Assembly (NCBI GenBank): GCA_027579435.1 | Contig: JANBPK010000920.1 | Span: forward strand, 124,001-188,000 | Direction of reading: 5' to 3' | Origin: Candolleomyces eurysporus | Lineage: Eukaryota; Basidiomycota; Agaricomycetes; Agaricales; Psathyrellaceae | DNA length: 64,000 bases | In this document: positions 23,900-33,466 of the stretch, one piece after another | How the letters are laid out: the number at the start of each line of letters is the position of its first letter | Numbering within the stretch: position 1 is the first letter of the stretch | Notes under the pieces: generated by a model | Told to the model about the DNA's origin: nothing | The model's database searches: none | What the model saw: only the letters and a program-made list of their open reading frames with translations | Translations under genes and position numbers: made by a program

Positions 23900-26151
23900 A
23901 TGAAGCATTCTCATGGCACCCTCTCCATCCTTCTTGCAATAATACCCTTCCTCGTACACGCCAGGGTGTATGAGTCATTGGAACACTTGCCGAACCGAGA
24001 CTATGACTTTATAATTATCGGGGGTAAGTTCGCTGTTGCATCTCATCACGCCAAGCTCATGCAATCGTGCTCAGGTGGTACCGCTGGGTCTGTGGTAGCT
24101 AGCAGGCTCACCGAGAGCAACAGTTTCAATGTTCTTCTCGTTGAGGCGGGTCCAAAGTTCGTGGTTCTCGATCATCCTACCTTCAATTTCTTTGATTAAA
24201 CATTGCTGCAGCAACGAAGGCGTCCTGGATATCAAGGTCCCAGGCTTCCTTACTCAGATAAACAGCACGTACAATTGGAACTATGTAACCGAACCATTGT
24301 CTGGCCTCAACAACAGGACTCTCGAATACTCCAGAGGTCACGTACTCGGAGGATCCAGCTCAATCAGTAAGGTTTCTCACATGTTCACATACCTGATGCT
24401 CATCCAACTGACTAGACGGCATGATATATACCCGTGGCGCTAGCGATGATTATGATGCATGGGCGAGGATTACCGGTGACCCTGGATGGACATGGAGATC
24501 TCTAACTCCATTCATCAAGCGTGTATGTGTTCATCTTTTAATGGCATATCTGCTGATTGAATATGCTATATAGAACGAGAAATGGGTGTCTCCTCTTGGA
24601 GGCCGCAACATCACTGGCCAGTACAACCCTCGAGTGCACGGCTACAAAGGAAATACGCTCGTCTCCTTGGTTCAGTCCGAGCCCACTGAGTTCGATCGGC
24701 GTTTTATGCGATCCTCCCAGCAACTCAACGGAGAGTTCCCGTTCAATCTCGATCCAAATTCGGGTGACCCAATTGGAGTCAGTAAGTTGATATCCTTTGC
24801 CTCACTCTGAGATATACTTTTCTGAGTCGTCGTTAGCTTGGAACCAGAATACGTTCGGGAATGGTGAGCGAAGCAGCGCAGCAACCGCCTATCTAAATAC
24901 CGAAGTCAGACATCGCGCTAACCTTGACATCGTAATCAATACTCTCGCCACCCGAGTGCTACCGATAAATCAGGAGGGGTCAGGTGGACAACTGGAGATT
25001 CGAACTGTCGAACTGGCGCCTAGGTTCGGGGGCAGCACACGAAAAGTCCTCACTGCCAAGAAAGAAGTTGTGCTGTCCGGTGGAACTATCAACACCCCAC
25101 ACATCCTTCTCAACTCAGGAATCGGAAATCGTACGGAACTAAGCGCGCTTGGGATAACGACTATTCATGATCTACCTGATGTTGGAAAGGGGATGTCAGA
25201 CCACCATGCCATTGGAAATGTATGGAACGCAACTGGGACTCCTTACCCTCAGTAAGTTGGTGTGCTACTCGACTTTCCGTACCTGTGATCGAACTCCCTT
25301 TCATAGACCCGGCCCCGAAGCTCTCGAGCAATGGAGAGCGACTAGAACAGGCCCTCTAGCGAACTCTACATTCTCGGGGCGACTGTTTATTTGGACACGA
25401 ATTCCTTCGAGCGCGTCGATCTTCAAAGAGTACGGTGAAGATCCTTCTTCTGGGGAAAACGCACCTCATCTTGAAATAGCCTCTAGCGTGCGTACAATGC
25501 AAACTTGGATGATGATGGTTCCTTTTTCTTATCTGTTGTATGCTTTTCAGGACAACGGTAACAGTGTTTTGGCTGTCGTTGTACTATTAACGCCCAAATC
25601 TCGTGAGTCCTCCCAGGTTTCCCAACATTTCCGGGGTATTGACCCTCCATTTTTAATGCAGGTGGGAGCGTGCAGCTTCGTTCTTCGAACCCATTCGATC
25701 CTCCACTCATCGACCTTGGATTATTCACGCACCCCTTCGATGTTGAAGCTGTCCGTATTGGCGTATCCCGTGTCGTTCGATTCTTCAGTGCGCCGGCATG
25801 GTCCGATTATATCACCACTCTCGTTACACCTGACCCCGACACTACACCTCGTGAAGTCTTTAACGAGTTTATCAGGGGCACGGCTGGGTCGGGATTTCAC
25901 CCTACAGGAACAGCTGCGATGAGTGCAAGGGATAAATTGAAAGAGGGGGTTGTTGATCCAGATTTGAAGGTCAAAGGAGTCAAAGGGCTCAGGATTATTG
26001 ATGCATCTGTGATTGTGAGTTTTCATCTGATTTTCCCTCATTCTCTATTCAAACTCACGAATCTTAGCCCCTGATTCCGACTGGGCATACTCAAGCACCG
26101 GTGTACATTGTTGCTGAACGCGGAGTAGAGTTGATCCGGGAAGCGTACTAA
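23900..26151 (+). CDS. Secreted GMC oxidoreductase (aryl-alcohol oxidase type)
   Basis: An FAD enzyme of the glucose-methanol-choline family. Aryl-alcohol oxidases of this type oxidise aromatic alcohols and release hydrogen peroxide for lignin attack. The start is ATG at 23900 with a signal peptide MKHSHGTLSILLAIIPFLVHA. Next is DYDFIIIGGGTAGSVVASRL, the FAD ADP-binding GxGxxG-type loop, split by an intron. LLVEAGPNNEGV, EYSRGHVLGGSSSINGMIYT (GMC signature 1), TAKKEVVLSGGTINTPHILL and NSGIG (signature 2) follow. The catalytic end has GSGFHPTGTAAM with the conserved His, then TGHTQAPVYIVAERGVELI carrying the second His. About ten exons give about 590 residues, normal for the family, with the stop at 26151. 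One donor is weak (AA|gttcgt near 24158). Sequence alone cannot fix the alcohol used; it could be another AA3_2 member. Confidence 0.92.
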
Positions 26152-26804
26152 TAAAGGCAAACCCGGACCCTCAAGACACCCTGTCATAGTACTTATATGC
26201 GTACCCGTATAAGACGAGAACTCACGTTTCAGATCCAATCAGAGCCAGAGAGCAACCTCTGTGCATGACAATGGAGTTCAGATTTTCGTCCAAATATTGC
26301 AGATGTCTAGTCGTCCCTCAAATATTCATGATTCGAAGGAGTAACGATTTGCTAGCAAAAGCGCCTTGATCTGATTTGGTCAATTAGGAGGAGACAAGAG
26401 ACTTACATTGACATGCTGGTTATTCAGGAAGGAAAGGCGGGTAAGGTNAAAAAAATGTAGGGCGCGCGCATGTTATCTATAATCGAGGGTGGTACTTTGC
26501 TTTTGCTAGGTAGATCCGGATCCCTGACTGACGAGATGGGTCATGAGATCAAACGTATTGAGTGCCTGAGCCATTGAAACTAGATTTGCAATCCTCGTCT
26601 CCAAGATGGACGTGTCAACAGGCCAAAACGGGAAACTCCCTACCTCTTCCATCTCGAATTGTATTGTCGCGTAGACAGAATGTCGGACTAGAACCCTCCT
26701 TCTACTTCATGTAGTCGGGTATTTGCTTTATTTTTTATACTACTACAACAGAGCTTCTTTCGAGTCCCCGGCGCAACAGTGGAACGACGAGCATATATAG
26801 TCAT
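26152..26804. other. Intergenic, no gene recognised
   Basis: 3' flanks of the GMC gene and the convergent NmrA-like paralogue 2. From about 26690 the sequence is repeated at 28848, marking the left border of the tandem unit of about 2.15 kb. An 'n' before an A run lies at 26448. Confidence 0.45.
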
Positions 26805-27773
26805 CTAAGAAGACCAAAACGCCTTATTCTTCTCTAGCACATCCCTCACGCTAAACTTCCCAACGAACTTGTTCTCTTTGGCGACAAGTGCGGCTTCGGT
26901 ATCACCATCGGTCTTTACTTCTTCCGCGACGAGGAATTTGGCGTATTCTGGGGTCATACCGTACGAGGTGTACCGTACCTCCTGCTCCTCTGAGGAGATG
27001 GCTTTATGGGTGACTGGCTTTCCGATAACTTCGCTCAGGATTTGAGCGACCTGAGTGGCGGTGTATCAGTGACAAAATTCAAGGAAACAAGAAATGGTCT
27101 CGCCGTGCGTACCTCGTCGTAAGTGAGCGCCTCAGGTCCAATAATGACTTTGTCCTTCACACTAGACCCCTGCGTGAGATAATCGAACGCAGCCTGCGCT
27201 ATGTCCTCCACAGAGATGAAGGGGATGCGTCCTTTTGGAACGACCGTCACGAGTTCTCCTTGCTCCCGGATAGAGTACGCCTGTGAGTTAAAGAGATTCT
27301 CTATAGTAACACGGTCAGTATAAGTTGAATCAAACCTCAAGGTGACTACAAGGTGCCTACCAATGAACCACGTAGGCCGCAGCACGAAATAATCGATATT
27401 CGGCCTGGAGTCCAAGTACTCATGGATNCCCCCCAGTCACGACACCCCCCTTCTCGACAATCGTCGCACTCAGCAACACGAATTTCTTCACCCCTTTCTC
27501 GATCGCCAAGTCAATGAGAGGTTTTGTGATTCCGAGCGCATCAAAAGCGAGAGGGGGAGGCAAAATATAGACGCTATCGATCTGGTACTCGGTGCTGTTG
27601 AAGGGGTTCTCGAATGTGGATGGATCGGCCCAGTCGAGAAGGACGTGCTTGTATTCTGAAGGGACTTTGCTGGGTGTTCGAGCGCCGAAGATAACGTCTC
27701 TTCCTGCGGCTTTGAGACGCTTGGCAATTGCCAGGCCGATTTGGCTTGTCCCGCCGGTGAGGAGAGTGCTCAT
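26805..27773 (-). CDS. NmrA/EasG-like NAD(P)-binding oxidoreductase, paralogue 2
   Basis: Same family and exon plan as 20205-21169. The start is ATG at 27773: MSTLLTGGTSQIGLAIAKRL with the GGTxxxG loop, then DVIFGARTPSKVP, VYILPPPLAFDALGITKPLI and KFVLLSATIVEKGGVVTGG. The frame appears to break at an 'n' (27428) before a C run; skipping it gives GGIHEYLDS and restores the frame. NIDYFVLRPTWFI joins across an intron to ENLFNSQAYSIREQGELVTV, then PKGRIPFISVEDIAQAAFDY, GPEALTYDE, intron, and VAQILSEVIGKPVTHKAISS. It ends ...KAFWSS at the stop at 26805. It lies in a tandem repeat with paralogue 3. The substrate is unknown. Confidence 0.87.
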
Positions 27774-28533
27774 GATGAATGTGTGAAGGTTGCGGGGATT
27801 GAGATGAAAAAGATAATAAACGTTGCGGGGTTGAGATGCGGATGAGTGAACTCAGCACGACTACTTATATACCTATGCCCCTGGAGTANCCCAGGGCCCT
27901 TGGAGTGCTGGGCGCCTCAGCAACCTTCGTCAGACGCGTAATCGGGATTACGAGCGGCGAGCGCCTCGGAAACCTGTCGGAGCGCCCGAGTCGTGATCCT
28001 TGTGCTGCGCAATTCTGGAGCACTTGCTCGTTCGTCGCGGGGTATACGGATATTCGGTGGTTCCGGGTCGGCCTGTCTGACGTATACCTTCGGCCAAGCT
28101 CTAGGAGTCACCTATGCCACTGATAGATTCTAGAGCGCTTCGTCGGTCTCGGTGACAGACAATTTTCGGCGGTTCCAAATGGATCTGTCTGACATATCTC
28201 TTCTACCAGACTGTACCGGCGCCATGTGCGTTACCAAAATAGCTGTCTGTAGAAACGGAACAGTCGCCACCATTACAGATTGACTTACAAACAAAATAGC
28301 TCGTTAGTACTGGTACAGGCAGCAATTATGTACTACGAACTGAAATACAAAGCTGAACATACACGAGTATGAGCTAGCGATTCAGGGAGCAGTGTATGAC
28401 ACGAAGTCAAAGGTGATATGTTATACATAAATCATAAAGAACCGATCGTCAAAAGTCATTGAGAGAAGATGTCCAGGAAAGGCGAAAGAGAAGAACGGGG
28501 ACCTCCGGCAACGGGATGAGAAAGCAACGGCGG
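27774..28533. other. Intergenic: paralogue 2 promoter and duplicated spacer
   Basis: Upstream flank of paralogue 2, alignable to 29934-30534 with many substitutions. An 'n' lies at 27889. No gene recognised. Confidence 0.5.
27864..27871 (-). promoter_or_regulatory. TATA box of NmrA-like paralogue 2
   Basis: TATATAAG on the minus strand, about 90-98 bases upstream of the ATG at 27773, in a block conserved with the paralogue 3 promoter. Confidence 0.55.
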
Positions 28534-28845
28534 CTATGACTGCCCAAGACCTTCCAACACCTTGAACATATACTCCTGCCTCCCCCTAGACACTTTGAAC
28601 CTCGTAAGACCCAACGCCAAAGCGCTGATCCTATTCCCAAACGCCACCATTCGGCCCGTAACGCACAGGCTATACCTCCTCTCGTCCCTATCGCCCTACA
28701 CATCTCTCTCCACACCAATCCCAAGCTCCAACATCCTCCATACTCTCTCCAGTTACGCTATGCGCAGTACATCTCAATTAGACTCGGCGGACGAAAGGGG
28801 CTTGACAACCAGCTCCGTATCCTGATTCTCGAAGCCGGAAGGTCG
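28534..28845 (-). pseudogene. Dead 3' fragment of the conserved gene at 30535-32082
   Basis: Corresponds to the last 100 or so codons of the gene at 30535-32082, ending at the same stop context (...VLEGLGQS). Read in the parent frame it has three in-frame stops (TGA and TAA just after the QDTELVVK block, and TAG in the middle), so it cannot encode the parental C-terminus. Homology ends abruptly near 28840, where the next tandem unit begins. It marks the breakpoint of the duplication. Confidence 0.8.
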
Positions 28846-28964
28846 CACTAGAACCCTCCGTCCACTTCACGTAGTCGGGGATTTGATTTATTCTAATCTA
28901 CTACAGCACCACCTCTTTCGACTATTACCGGCGCAATAATGGAATGAAGGACATATATAATCAG

Positions 28965-29933
28965 CTACGAAGACCAAAACGCCTTATTCTTCTCTAGCAC
29001 ATCCCTCACACTAAGCTTCCCAACGAACTTGTTCTCTTTCTCGACAAGTGCGGCTTCGGTATCCCCATCGGTCTTGACCTCTTCCGCAACGAGGAATCTG
29101 GCGTATTCCGGGGTCATACCGAACGAGGTGTACCGTGCTTCCTGCTCCGCTGGGGAGATGGCTTTATGGGTAACTGGCTTTCCTATAACTTCGCTCAGGA
29201 TTTGAGCGACCTGAGTGACGGCGTGTCAGTGAGGACGTTCCAAGCAAAAAAAAAAAGGTTTCGCGTGCGTACCTCGCCGTAAGTGAGCGACTCAGGTCCA
29301 ATAATGACTTTGTCCTTCACGCTGGAGCCTTGAGTAATATACTCGAATCCAGCTTGTGCTATGTCCTCCACAGCGATGAAGGGAATACGACCTTTAGGAA
29401 CGACCGTCACGATTTCTCCGTGCTCCCGAATAGACTGTGCCTGTGTTGTGAAGAAATTCTCTATAGTAATACGATCAGTAAAAGTTGGATCAAACTTCAA
29501 GGTAGGCAGAAGGTACATACCGGTGAACCACGTAGGCCGCAGCACGAAATAATCAATATTCGGCTTGGAGTCCAAGTATTCATGGATACCTCCAGCCAAG
29601 ACANCCCCCCTTCTCGAAAATCGCCGCACTCAGCAACACGAAATTCTTCACCCCTTTCTCGATCGCCAAGTCAATGAAAGGCTTCGTGATCTCGAGCATG
29701 TTGAAAGCGACAGGGGGAGGCAAAATATAGACGTTGGCGATCTGGTACCCGGTGCTGTTGAAGGGGTTCTTGAATGTCGATGGGTCGTCCCAGTCGAGCA
29801 GAACACCCTTGTACTCTGAAGGGACTTTGCTAGGTGTTCGAGCGCCGAAGATAACATCTTTTCCTGCGGCTTTGAGACGCTTGGCTATTGCTAGGCCAAT
29901 TCGGCTTGTGCCGCCAGTGAGGAGAGTGCTCAT
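28965..29933 (-). CDS. NmrA/EasG-like NAD(P)-binding oxidoreductase, paralogue 3
   Basis: Closest relative of 26805-27773. The start is ATG at 29933: MSTLLTGGTSRIGLAIAKRL, then DVIFGARTPSKVP, VYILPPPVAFNMLEITKPFI and KNFVLLSAAIFEKGG. The 'n' at 29604 before a C run is an apparent one-base insertion; without it the frame continues as VLAGGIHEYLDSKPNIDYFV. LRPTWFT joins across an intron to ENFFTTQAQSIREHGEIVTV, then PKGRIPFIAVEDIAQAGFEY, GPESLTYGE, intron, and the conserved C-terminus ending KAFWSS at 28965. Compared with paralogue 2, substitutions fall around the presumed substrate pocket after RPTWF (ENFFTTQAQ for ENLFNSQAY), possibly altering specificity; that is inference. Confidence 0.87.
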
Positions 29934-30534
29934 GATGAATGTGTGAAGGGTTCGGGGATTGAGATGAAAAAGATGATCAAAGTTGTGAGGCCGATATGTG
30001 AATAGGTGAGCTCAATATGTCTACTTATATACCTGTGCCATGCAATCTATCGAGGGCTCTTAGAGTGTTCGTAAGGTAAGGCACTTGAAGGGCACCTAAG
30101 TCGCCTTGCCTTAGTCAGACGCGTAATCGGAATTACGAGCAGCGAGTGATGTAAGAAAATTCGCCTTCGACGGGGACAGACGGCTTTACGGCGGTCCAAA
30201 TGGCCCTGTCTGACATATCTCTTCTAACAGACTGTATGGATCCCCTGTGCATTACCGATAAGACGGAATAATCGCCATCGTTACATATTGGCTTACAAAA
30301 ATGATAGTTCATTAGTATTGGTACAGGTAGCAATTATGTCCAAAGCCAATACGAAGCTGATTATACATGAGTACGAATTAGCGATTCAAGAAGCCGTGTT
30401 TGAAACGAAGTCCAAGTACGATATGTCATACAATAAATCATAATAAACCGATCGTCAAAGTCGTTGAGAGAGGATGCCGACCAAAGGCGAAATAGAGCAG
30501 GTCCTCCAGCAATGGCATGAGATGTCAACGGCGG
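29934..30534. other. Intergenic: paralogue 3 promoter and duplicated spacer
   Basis: Alignable to 27774-28533 but with indels. It lies between the promoter of paralogue 3 and the 3' end of the gene at 30535-32082. No gene recognised. Confidence 0.5.
30024..30031 (-). promoter_or_regulatory. TATA box of NmrA-like paralogue 3
   Basis: TATATAAG on the minus strand, about 91-98 bases upstream of the ATG at 29933, conserved in position with paralogue 2. Confidence 0.55.
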
Positions 30535-32082
30535 CTATGACTGCCCAAGACCTTCCAAAACCTTGAACACATAATCCTGCCTATCCCTAAACGCTTTCAA
30601 CCTCGTAAGACCCAACGCCAACGAGCTGATCCTATTCGTAAACGCCACGGTTCGTCCTGTCATGCTGTACCTCCTCTCGTCCCTATCGCCTGTCCCATCC
30701 CTCTCCACTCCAATTCCATGCTCCAACATCCTCCGTACTCTCTCCAGTCTCGGTACGGGCATTACTTCTTGGCTAGACTCGGCGGACGAAAGAAGCTTCA
30801 CAACCAGTTCAGTATCCTGGTTTTCGATATCCCTTGCCTCTCGGCCGATGGCTACCAGTTCGTTCATGAAAGGTCGAAGCGGCTGTGGACATTCGAGTAA
30901 TGTCAACCTCTTTCCCAACACTCCAATAATTTCCCCGTCAGGCGTGACGCCGCGCATCGCAACGTCCAAGATCGCGAAAGAGACCGAGGCGAAATAGGCC
31001 CGTGAAGGATCGCGTTTGAGCTGTTTAGTGAGGGAGGGTACAGATTCGATTTGGTCTGCGAGCGATGCGTAGAGAGTTTCGCGGATGAATTCGATGGCCG
31101 GGGAGTCGAAGGGGAAGAGGCTGGGTGAAGTCGGACTTGGTGGAGCGACACTCGAGGTCGAGGAAATCGAGGACGGGCGGGAACTTGTATAGGTGTGAGG
31201 CGACAGAGTTGCGGAGCCCGCACTGGCATGCCGGCGATGCCCTGGTCCGGCACCACCAGGCCGAAGGGCCGCAGGAAGTGCCGAAGACGACGGAGCTGAG
31301 GAGTCTAAAGACGTTCGTCCACCACTTAGTGGAATGGGAGCGGTATGCGGGGATGGAGGCGGAGAAGGCNTGGTACACAGGTGGAGGAACGAATGAAGCT
31401 TTTTTAGAACTCAAAGAACCCCCACCACCACTTGAGCTGGATCCGCTGGGGCCGCCTCCAGAGTCCAACGCAGCCTGCAAAGCCGACGCATACCGGTCCT
31501 GGAAGCTCCTCCTTTGACTGATCTCGATGGCTACACCACGTAAATCCGCCGCGATACCGGTGATCGTGATATCGATAGGTTGGCATAAGGGCTCGAGACC
31601 GCAGATGGCGCGTGCAACGTCGTGCTGGTACTCCGGGGCAAGTTCCTGAATGAGAGGTACGTTCTTGGCCCATACTCGAAGGAAAGACACGAATGCCGGA
31701 GGGCAGTTCTCGTAAGAGAGCTCCGTGGGCTGTTGCGGCTCCGTTGGCCGACTCTTTCCCCCTGCTGAAGCTGTTGAAGTAGCTGTTTTGGGTCGGGGAA
31801 GAGGTACAGAAGGGGGGTTCGTTGTAGAGCGCAGCGCAGCAAAGAAAAGGCATAATGCAGGACCTATCGCGTGATATGATTAGAATTAATTGCTGAAAGG
31901 GACAAGAACAACACACCTGTAATCATCAAGTCTGCTTCCGCGCTGCTCAAGAGGTCTTCGTCGATGAGCCTCTCAAGTTTTGCTTGAGTAAGGGACGACT
32001 TGAGATAGCTGTGGAAGCTATCCTGGACAAACTGTTCCGATAGGACGCCTCCCGGGCCCACTGGCGGTAGGGTTGCGACCAT
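30535..32082 (-). CDS. Conserved hypothetical protein, about 497 residues
   Basis: The start is ATG at 32082 (MVATLPPVGPGGVLSEQFVQ). A 53-nt intron (31864-31916) joins DLMITG to PALCLFFAALRSTTNPPSVP. The middle reads SFLRVWAKNVPLIQELAPEY, then ITITGIAADLRGVAIEISQR. A Ser/Gly/Pro-rich linker crosses the 'n' at 31370, where skipping it keeps the frame open. The C-terminal domain has FIRETLYASLADQIESVPSL, FASVSFAILDVAMRGVTPDG and LGLTRLKAFRDRQDYVFKVL, stop at 30535. With the intron and n removed, the length is an exact multiple of three (498 codons). The protein looks soluble, mostly helical, with two globular parts joined by a disordered linker. I do not recognise a family. Its 3' end was duplicated into 28534-28845. 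Confidence 0.75.
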
Positions 32083-32424
32083 CGTAGGCTAGGTATGAGA
32101 TGAAGGAATCAAGGATGGGGGTCGAGGGGAGACGGTGGGATGAGAAGCAGAGATGGCTGCAGTGGCGAGATATGCACTGTCGCTGTACCATGGCTGTGTG
32201 GGGAAGGAGTTTCTGCACCGGTTTCGTCATTGTTTGCCACGCCGCACCGCCACCGCCGTTTTGATGCACATACGAGGTCCGTTTGACCTATGACGTTTGG
32301 GCCCCTCGACCTCACGCTCCCCTCGGTTTGCAGCTTCTGAAGCCTGAAATCGTCGCCGAAACTAAGCTCAATCACCGTCTCTCAGGCGAAACACTTCTCA
32401 GCAGTAGTACAGGCGAACCCACTA

Positions 32425-32540
32425 TAAGGCATACCCATCGGTGGACAGCGATGCCTTATCACACGGCCACTTAGCCCTGCCCAGGCCGTTTGGTGGACGG
32501 CCAGACGTATGCCTTAGGGGGGGGGGGGGGGGTATGCCTT
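32425..32540. repeat. Inverted and direct repeats around a G16 run
   Basis: TAAGGCATAC (32425-32434) is a perfect inverted match of GTATGCCTTA (32507-32516). GTATGCCTT recurs at 32532-32540, directly flanking a 16-base G run, and 'gatgccttatc' lies between. It could be a remnant of a small non-autonomous element, a hairpin or a slippage product. No open reading frame. Confidence 0.5.
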
Positions 32541-33408
32541 TTCGCATTAATGCCTTGTGAGGGGTTCTATGTTATCCTAAAATCATAACCACGACGATTC
32601 AGAGGGCCAGGAATATGGGCGAACAGATCGGGCAAACCACAACCCACCAACGTCAACATTGAACACTGTGCTCGACTATGACGAAACTATGGTTCCCAAA
32701 GTCTCAACACCGACTTCAAATGTCCTCATACCCTTCCTTAGCGTATTCTACCACAACTTTGGAGAATTCATGTCGGGCTCTTGTCATCCGTACACCGGCT
32801 ACCCAGGGGGAAGTTAAATGTCCCAGTCCGACACGGAAGACAGCGTCTCCTCATTTATCCCATGCTCCTATTCTCGTCCTCGTCGAGCCGCACGGAAAAT
32901 TAGCCATATGCTGATCGGCCAGGCTGCCAGGGGCAGTCCTTGACTCAGGAGGGTCTCCAGATATGTGATTGGGAGACATCCCAGGAACCGGAAGCTTTCA
33001 GCAAAATCTTCTATTCTGTTCGCTACGCTTGGAGCTCCGAGTCACCAGTATACCACCCCAACGACGTCCTGTGGCAGAGATAAAGCGCCAAGGGGCCAAT
33101 CTCTCCGTTTTCAGAGGGTTATCAGCAAATCACGATGTAGAGAAACACCGTAAAAGGGAACGGTCAATTGAAGAAGATCTAGAGAGAGTAATCCCAGTCC
33201 CAGAAGCAGCAGCTATTCCTCAACACTTTCAACGTCATCTCTTCTGTCTCCCCCTTTTGCCTTTCTCAATCTTCCCGCTTGCCACAAACAGGTTACAATA
33301 TGGGTGATGACGATCTTTGTGTTGACAGTCGAGAACGGTTAGTGAACCATGGGCGGAAATCAGCATTGTCCAGGCCTCATTGTCATGTGGCGGGCTCGGG
33401 CACACAGG

Positions 33409-33416
33409 TATATAAG
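33409..33416 (+). promoter_or_regulatory. TATA box of F-box-like gene 1
   Basis: TATATAAG, 51-58 bases before the ATG at 33467, giving a short 5' UTR. Confidence 0.55.
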
Positions 33417-33466
33417 AGGCCCATACTGACCCTCTGAATCGAAATCTCCTGTGACTGCCACTTCCT

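Larger units (their letters stand above)
26690..28845. repeat. Tandem duplication of about 2.15 kb, copy 1
   Basis: Matches 28846 to about 30835. The shared left edge is 'actagaaccctcc..tctact/tccactt'; shared interior blocks include 'gtctgacatatctcttcta' and 'aaccgatcgtcaaa'. The unit holds one NmrA-like gene, its promoter, and the 3' end of the gene at 30535-32082, which in this copy survives only as a fragment with stops. Confidence 0.8.
28846..30835. repeat. Tandem duplication of about 2.15 kb, copy 2
   Basis: Second unit of the repeat described for 26690-28845. Its right part is the intact 3' end of the gene at 30535-32082, showing that this copy is the original locus and copy 1 the derived one. 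Borders are approximate. Confidence 0.75.
32083..33466. other. Intergenic between divergent genes; G16 tract and inverted repeat
   Basis: Divergent promoter region. Holds a run of 16 G (32517-32532) and repeats of 'atgcctta' around 32425-32565, described separately. No gene recognised. Confidence 0.5.

Noticed and set aside
20205..29933. Ergot-alkaloid or other secondary-metabolite cluster
   Set aside because: EasG-like proteins alone are not diagnostic; no synthase, prenyltransferase or P450 gene lies nearby.
26690..30835. Transposon explanation for the tandem repeat
   Set aside because: No transposase, terminal inverted repeats or target-site duplications seen; unequal recombination explains the head-to-tail units.
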